From Augochlora pura (Eukaryota; Arthropoda; Insecta; Hymenoptera; Halictidae): a stretch of 64,000 nt of DNA. The stretch lies in the NCBI RefSeq assembly GCF_028453695.1, contig NC_135774.1, positions 24,862,001 through 24,926,000 of the forward strand, written 5' to 3'. Made by a program: the position numbers and the translations under genes. This document shows positions 57,241 through 64,000 of this stretch, one piece after another (the stretch's first letter is position 1; each line of letters starts with the position of its first letter). The notes below the pieces were generated by a model. The model was not told the DNA's origin and ran no database searches. It saw only the letters and a list, made by a program, of their open reading frames with translations.

Positions 57241-59392
57241 TTATTTCGAAATTGGCTGAGTTTCTCTTTGTAGCCATTTAAGCGCTTGAGCATTTTCTGG
57301 TCCTTGCAATAGAGGTTCCAGAACATTCAAACATTTCACATGATAGTCGTTCAAGTATTTGATCTAAAAAAAAAGTTGCAAATGATATTATTGAGATGTA
57401 AAGAAGAATGTAAAGGAAAAGTAAAATTAATACCTCCTTATCCGTTAATAAGGAAACATCAAGTAACTTGGTCTGTATAGGCACCAGTGTAACAGTCTCA
57501 AAAGTAAGATAGCCACGATCCTTGTAATTATATGGAGTATTTGCTTTTACGACTAATTCTATATTTTCGAGTCTAATGCCAAATTTTTCGTCCTCGTAGT
57601 AACCTGGTTCTAATAAAGTTACCGATTGTATTAATGCTCACAGTATATTTATGTAACAAAAAAAAGAGTAATACTTATATGTCGTACCATTTGAAATAAA
57701 ATTGCCAGGTTCTAGACCTGGATCATCTGGATATGGTCGCCAACTGATGGCAATAGGGTCTTCATGAACGTTTAGATACGAACCTACTCCATGACCAGTA
57801 CCATGAGGATAATTAAGACTGTAAATGTACATTTAATATATGAATAAATAATATTTTCCATTTTATATGCAAAACAGATTTACATACCCGATGCTCCACA
57901 AGCTTTGACGAGCAAACGAATCAAGATAGTTTCCTTGTAACTTCAAAGGGAAAATAGCTGTAGAGAGATTGCACTGTCCCTTAAACACCCTTGTGAAACA
58001 TTCACGTTCAAAGTTTGTTATATCTCCAAAGTGCACAGTTCTTGTAACGTCTGTGGTGCCATCTTGGTACTGTGCACCAGAGTCACAAAGATACAATTCT
58101 TTGTCTGTAATTGGCACATCCGTTTTCTCGGATGGTTGATAATGCATTATTGCTCCATGAGGTCCAAACGAGGAAATTGTTGGGAAACTAAGTCCAATGA
58201 AGTGTTCTTGCTCCCTAAATGAAACATATAAATAATTTCGTTTATATACAAAGTCCATCGATTTCGCATATAAATCCCCTTACTTCCTAAAGTTCTCCAG
58301 CTGCGTCGCCCCTGATATTTCTGTAACCGTTTCTTTCTTATTTTTAACTTGATCTTCCAACCATGCAAAATATTTTACAAGTGCAACAGCGTCACGTATA
58401 TGTGCTGCCTTCATTCCTTCCACCTCAACACTATTTTTTACAGCCTTCATAATCTTTATCGGCGTGATAGCGCTATGTTTTTTTATTTCCCCACAAACAG
58501 CATGTAAAGCATAGCTCGAAGCATTACTAATCCATATCTTTTCATTACTAGCAACTGCAGCTTCCTTTAGAAATGCATTTACATCATCGTATGGATGATA
58601 AACTGCATTTACCCCTTCATCTATTAGCTGTTGTTGAGCTTTCTCGCTAACGCTGCTTTTATCGATAAACAGGTGCAGATCGTTTAATGTGAGAATCACG
58701 TAAGCAAAGAAAACAGGATTGTAAGGAATATCAGATCCTCTGAAGTTCAAAATATATGCTACTTCGTCCAAAGCTGTAATTACAAGTACTTTTGCCTTGT
58801 TCTTATTCATTTCTTCCCTGCATAGTCTAACTTTCTCTCCTGCAGTGCGTCCTGAAAATTGCAGAGGCTGCGGCAGAACATTGTTACCTTTAGCAGCAGG
58901 TTGTTCATCGCCCCAGACTTTATCAATTAAATTTTCTTCAAGCGGTATCAGACAATGACCAGCAGCAGTTAAACCAGTATGTAAGACAGCCCATTCTGTA
59001 TAACTCATTAAATTAGCATCTGCACCAACGGTAGACTTTGGCGGTAAATTAGAAATCAACCATGCAGTTCTCGTTGGAGTATCTAATAATCCTTCCTTCA
59101 TCAGCGTCCACATATCTGGAGGATCAAATTCTGCCGCAGCTTGTAAATAATACCTTCCATCTGTCCACAACAAAGCTTTGTTCGGTGTAATAATGACAAA
59201 ACCAGCAGATCCAGTGAAACCACTTATGAACTGCACTCTCTTATCTCTCTCCCTTAAATATTCAGACTGATGGACATCATCTGAATTTACAAGCAGTGCT
59301 TGAATACCTTTTCCTTTAATACCACCAATTGGAACAGCTTTCATCAGTTCACGAAGTTTGGCTAATTTTATTGCACCGCCTTTTTGTGCCAT
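57241..59392 (-). CDS. Xpnpep1: Cytosolic Xaa-Pro aminopeptidase 1 (aminopeptidase P, XPNPEP1)
   Basis: A manganese-dependent M24 peptidase that removes an N-terminal residue next to proline. Five coding exons: 58284-59392, 57888-58214, 57688-57818, 57434-57609 and 57241-57363. All junctions are in frame and give 621 residues (human 623). Two N-terminal creatinase-like domains carry FISGFTGSAGFVI, LLWTDGRYYLQA and NFRGSDIPYNPVF. The catalytic pita-bread domain has HYQPSEKTD, the metal ligands DSGAQYQDGTTDVTRT, HGTGHGVGSYLNVHE, EPGYYEDEKFGIRLEN and TFETVTLVP. All expected ligands (two Asp, one His, two Glu) are present. The start at 59392 has a better context and gives the family length; an in-frame ATG at 59434 is possible. 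No signal peptide, as expected for the cytosolic form. Confidence 0.94.
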
Positions 59393-60268
59393 ATTGATAC
59401 CACTATGATAATAAATTCCTTTGTGTAATAACATTTAGATAAAGGAAATGAAACTATCTAATTTAATACTTACAAATTATATCAGCTCTTATTTTTCCAA
59501 TATTTGCCCCTTCCTAAAAATGTAATTGTACTTGCTGTAAATGCCAACCTATTCCTTTCAAACTCTCACGATTCTGTTAGATTTTATCAGACTAAATGAG
59601 AATTATCTTATCATGTAATTCAGAAAAATATGGGGGAATTCAACTCTTTCCTTTATCAAAAATATGCATTGTATAGTATGACATACCGATACCGTTTACA
59701 CTTTTTCTCAAGGTTAGAGCCGATTCAATTTGTAACAATTCAGCAAACAGCGTTCGTAAATAACTATAACGCAACAAATTTTTAATTTATTAGCATATAA
59801 CTCGTACTTGTAGTTTATTAAAATCGGTTATTCAAATAATGAAATAATATATCTTCTTATGCATGTAATCATAATTTTAATATAATGTGCATGAAAATGA
59901 AACACGATAGATATAACGTAACCGGTATTGTACGTCATTAATTATCGTTACATACATACATACATACTTTAATACAATGATCAGAAAATTATAAAATTTT
60001 CTTTTCAACTTCTGCAATAATATAATACTTTTTTTGTATTCTTTTTTACTGTCATACTCCGTATATGTAGGTCTTCGGGTTATCCCGAAAACATGCAAAG
60101 TAAATATAATCATTTGTTTACATTTAATTGTCAACAGAGATACACATAAAGATAAAGTATTATCATTGAATCTAAAAATACAATTTTGCAATGTAAGTAT
60201 ACATACAATTATATATATATGTATATTCTTAATTTGATATATCGTTAATTTATTCTATGTTTTTTAGC
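59393..60268. promoter_or_regulatory. Divergent XPNPEP1 / COX15 intergenic region
   Basis: An 876-bp AT-rich region between two divergent genes. A likely COX15 5' UTR intron spans 60193-60267 (GTAAGTAT ... TTTTTTAG). A splice acceptor-like CATAG lies just upstream of the XPNPEP1 start, suggesting a 5' UTR intron there too. A short TACA repeat lies near 59950. Confidence 0.5.
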
Positions 60269-62014
60269 ATGCTCAGTTTAACGAAACATTGTGCATTAAC
60301 AATTGGAAAGAACAATGTATTGAAATATCTACAACCTCGACGAAGTTTGTATGCGTTTGTTCTAAAACCCACAAACATAAGTAGGGCAACTTTATCAATA
60401 AAAAGAGATTGTGTCTTTTTGCAAAAGGTATACATACTAAAATAAAAAATAATATCCCATTTGAATACTCTTCAGTTTAATTAATACTAACTTCTATAAT
60501 AATATTTATAGAATTTGCATAAACAAAGAAATGTCATAGCTGTTGGTTTTGCCTCAAAATCATCTCCAAAGTCAGACAAAACTGTGGGAAAATGGCTGTT
60601 AACATGTAGTGGCATGGTTTTCATTGCAGTTGTTCTAGGTATAAGTGTCTATTTAACTTTTTATTCTTATATACGTACTGTTATAAAAGTTATTGTAGAC
60701 AAAACTTATGGTAAATAGGTCTTAAGTCGAGAAAAATACTTTAATAGCTTTATCATTACACATAAAACTTCTATATTAAACGCTTAAGTTACCTCGTACA
60801 TGAAAACGAATAAAACTTAAATCAAAAAGTATTCAAAAATTTATTTCTCCTTCCTATGTATTTAGGAGGTGTAACAAGACTCACAGAATCTGGTTTATCA
60901 ATGGTTACTTGGAAATTGCTAGGTGAAAAAATGCCTACTACTGAAAGTCAATGGCACGTAGAATTTGAAAGATACAAACAGTTTCCTGAGTATAAAATGT
61001 AAAACTTATTAACGCATGTTAATGCAAGCTATTTAATATTGTACTGTGCATCGACATTTTTATTTTAGAACCAATCATGATATGACAATAGAAGAGTTTA
61101 AACGCATTTGGTGGATGGAATATTTGCACAGAATGTGGGGACGTTTAATAGGTGGAGTATTCATAGTTCCAGCAACTTATTTTTGGGCGAAAGGTATGCT
61201 GTCATCAGCAATGAAAATCAGAGTAGCTGCCTTAGGATCATTGATTGGGTTACAAGGACTCATGGGCTGGTATATGGTCAAATCGGGTTTGGAGGATCGT
61301 TTTATGGACCCATCAGATGTTCCTAGAGTTTCACAATATCGTTTGGCTGCCCATTTGGGAATGGCATTCATAATATACACAGGATTCCTGTATAATGCTT
61401 TAAGCTATTTAAGTCCTGCTGAAAAATTAGATCCCAGCAACTTGAACGTTAACATGACTGACATAAAACAAAAACTGAAAAGATTTAGATGGATAGTTCA
61501 TTCGACGAAGGGATTGGTATTTCTTACTGCTTTATCTGGAGCTTTTGTAGCGGGAATGGACGCGGGTCTTATTTATAATACATTCCCAAAAATGGCAGAT
61601 AAATGGATACCAGACGACATACTCGCAATATCGCCTAAATGGAAAAATTTTACAGAGAACCCAACTGCTGTACAATTTGATCATAGAATTTTGGTATGCT
61701 TTTGATATAGGTAAGGTAACAATTATAACGTCTCAGTGATAATCTATATTTCCTTTCAGGGAATCACTACGTTGTCTCTGATTACTTATATTGGAATTGC
61801 ATCTCGAAAATATAAACTTCCTGGAAATGCAAGAAAAGCAGTTGTTGCTGTTCTGTGTGCTGGTTATTTACAAGTACTACTAGGAATCACGACATTATTA
61901 CACCATGTACCATTAACATTAGCCGCATCTCATCAGTCTGGTAGTCTTCTTGTACTGAGCACAATGATTTGGTTGTGTCATGAATTAAAGTACTTAAAAT
62001 ATGTTCTTAAATGA
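60269..62014 (+). CDS. Cox15: Heme A synthase COX15
   Basis: A mitochondrial inner-membrane enzyme that oxidises heme O to heme A for cytochrome c oxidase. Five coding exons: 60269-60427, 60512-60638, 60866-60998, 61069-61693 and 61760-62014, in frame, giving 432 residues (human 410). The N-terminus is basic and lacks acidic residues, as expected for a mitochondrial import signal. Family motifs are GGVTRLTESGLSMV, EFKRIWWMEYLHRMWGR, GLQGLMGWYMVKSGL, RVSQYRLAAHLG, GAFVAGMDAGLIYNTFPKM, FDHRIL, LGITTLLHHVPLTLAASHQ. Heme-ligand histidines are present in MEYLHRMWGR, YRLAAHLG, FDHRIL and AASHQ. ATG 60269 is chosen because the preceding TTTTTTAG is an acceptor; a more upstream ATG at 60257 would lie in that intron. 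AATAAA at 62147 and 62254 may end the transcript. Confidence 0.94.
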
Positions 62015-64000
62015 TACTATAAATGCTTGTGACATAGAATGATTGTTTGACACGAAACAGGAAATGGTAAGATAATTTTATAACAATTTCACAACATTAT
62101 GCTTTATTTGACAATGCATTAAGTTATAATAATCAATATTCATAGAAATAAATTTACACGTGTGTAAGTAATATACCTACAATCGGAATATCAAAGTTTA
62201 AGTAATTTTATATCGTTTTGTAAGTATATTTAATTTCATGTTTATAAAGAACAAATAAATACCTATCCTAACATAGTAAACAAATTGTGTCATATCTGTA
62301 ACATTTTCACTCCCTTCCTTCGTTATCTGTTATTACAAGATTACATCTTATGGGCCTTTCTGAATTTTATTTATAGACTGTAAATCAGAATGAACTGACT
62401 ACTAATATCATTTCCTCTTGTTTCATTATGCTTGGGCAAGTATCAAATACTAAATAATGTTTGTACTGATACCTAATTTCAAAAACCAGCTTTGGTTAAG
62501 TAATATTACATAGTTCAATAGTAATATTCGGTTAGTTTAAAAAATGTGTAAACCCTGCTTAATTGATAATTGCTATCTAATTACAGTAATATTTTGTTTT
62601 AGCATTTAAAAAGTTTTTTTTTTCTCCATTATACATGTTCTAATTATTTCTGATCAGCAACACAGTGAATTCAACTTTATTTTATTGGCAGTTGTTTTAC
62701 CTAATCTCCAATCAGTCATTCTTTGATTTTTCTTTTATTTAAAACGCCTTATATGCATTGGTCCAACATAGCAACATTAATATAAAGCAGCAGCAATATT
62801 TATTAGGCGTTTTGAATTGCACTTTCATTATTGTAATGCTTTTTTTTTATTTACAGTCACTCTCATTTCCTTGCATGGCAATAGTGCCACATCACATTTT
62901 TTTTTTTATTCAATATTACACGGATATGAGTATTAAAGGAAAATGTTTTTTTCACCGCTCATACAAATAGGACTTACAAGCCTTAAAAAGAAACACAACA
63001 TTTATGGTAAAACCTTTACACAAATATGTGCGAAAACACATACTGTAATTTATCTATGCACAAAACATTTCTATGGTGTTCGAACATCAATCAAAAAGAA
63101 CTTAATGCAGTCTCTTTCATATATTGCAAGTAACCCAAATACTATATAATGAAACTAATATCAGTCTGATAGAATTTGTTGTCCCATTGAGAATCTTATG
63201 TCTTAATTACGTTCTGGTAACACATGTCTCACAATAAATGCGAAATTACCATTTCGAACATAAGAAAAGTATAAAGTAATACTTTGAAAAGTGTCATTGC
63301 TTTACCAGATGATCACATGTCTCATTAAATGAAGGTACAGTTTAATTGCATATTGTTAATGCAAATAGAAAAAAAAGTCTATGTCTTTGTATATAAAGAA
63401 CATTTGTGAACACTGTGATCTAGCAGAGAGAAGAATTGTGTATTTATGTGGAGTTCCTAAATTCCTAGACAAACAAGGTATACTTCCTTCGATTACATTA
63501 TTATCCATATTATGTTCCAAGAAATTAATCATAATCAATTTTCGTGTGAATAGGTTTTTGTACACTTTTATGTTAATATTTTTAACAATTTCTTGCAGGC
63601 ATTTGTATTATCTTGGACGTAATTACCCAATTTATAAATAAGTTATTTATACGATTAAATATACTTGTTTTGACACACAAATTGAAAATAGTGGAACTGA
63701 TATATGTATCTGTATACATATACGTATATACGTCTGTATTTATTATACATACACCCACACGCAATACTATATATAATTTTATATGATCAATGCATATAAG
63801 AAATAAACTATATCACCGTTGTATTAGTACAGTCAATAAATTCACACGCATAATGTCACTTTTATATAGTTATACCTTTAGACAAATTTTTCTTGTTGTG
63901 CAACATATGGGGCAGAAGTAATAAATTGAATGCTATTTAAAAATTGAACTTGCATTACCGTTTCTGTGTTAAACATTTCCTTATAAGCACAAATAACACA
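62015..64000. other. COX15 3' UTR and unassigned right flank
   Basis: AT-rich sequence with the COX15 poly(A) signals near its start. Open frames at 62758-62970, 62943-63149 and 63381-63641 have no domains. Parts could be the 3' UTR of a gene beginning beyond the window. Confidence 0.4.

Noticed and set aside
59393..59434. Longer XPNPEP1 N-terminus (MLLHKG...)
   Set aside because: In frame, but the context of that ATG is weak and the family length fits the ATG at 59392. A possible acceptor between them suggests the segment is 5' UTR or intron.
63381..63641. 86-codon frame near the right edge
   Set aside because: AT-rich sequence, no domain or splice evidence.

Overview
The window is animal nuclear DNA and almost certainly comes from an insect. 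Its genes have short introns with GT-AG sites, are spread through AT-rich spacer, and include arthropod-type genes (an astakine/prokineticin cytokine, a muscle calponin Mp20, an Ala/Gln-rich secreted cuticle-like protein). The protein sequences look hymenopteran (bee, ant or wasp) to me; that is inference and was not tested. All splice junctions below were placed by eye from frame continuity and family knowledge.

Layout. 0.3-8.5 kb is gene dense: BRD8 (minus) diverges from a TspanC8-type tetraspanin (plus), followed by ZFAND1 and ANAPC13 (both minus, 91 bp apart). Astakine (minus) lies at 10.3-11.0 kb, TMEM161 (plus, ten coding exons) at 14.3-16.5 kb, and a TATA-driven secreted Ala/Gln-rich protein at 17.5-18.4 kb. 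From 18.7 to 27.8 kb there are five tRNA genes, all minus (Thr-AGT, Ser-AGA, two identical Trp-CCA, Leu-AAG), with a decayed mariner, a solo LTR and a decayed LINE fragment between them.

From 27.8 to 34.4 kb lies a stack of retroelements. A nearly intact Jockey-like LINE (gag-like ORF1, endonuclease-RT ORF2) is inserted exactly at the 5' end of the tRNA-Leu gene and is flanked by a 15-bp direct repeat. It is followed directly by an older, internally deleted relative, and then by the tail of another LINE on the opposite strand.

From 34.9 to 55.8 kb one gene, Mp20 (plus, five coding exons), occupies 21 kb. Its first intron holds a second calponin-family gene on the opposite strand, a well conserved U4 snRNA gene on the same strand, and a 39-codon hydrophobic small ORF. 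Later introns carry hairpins, one of them about 112 nt long.

The right end (56.3-62.0 kb) is again dense: PRADC1 (plus), cytosolic Xaa-Pro aminopeptidase XPNPEP1 (minus) converging on it, then COX15 (plus) diverging from XPNPEP1. Nothing coding was recognised in the last 2 kb.

Apart from the two calponins the protein-coding genes are functionally unrelated housekeeping, signalling and muscle genes. The most interesting signals are the double LINE insertion at one nucleotide beside a tRNA gene, the nested muscle locus, the probable ANAPC13-ZFAND1 bicistronic arrangement, and an unexplained long hairpin in Mp20 intron 3.
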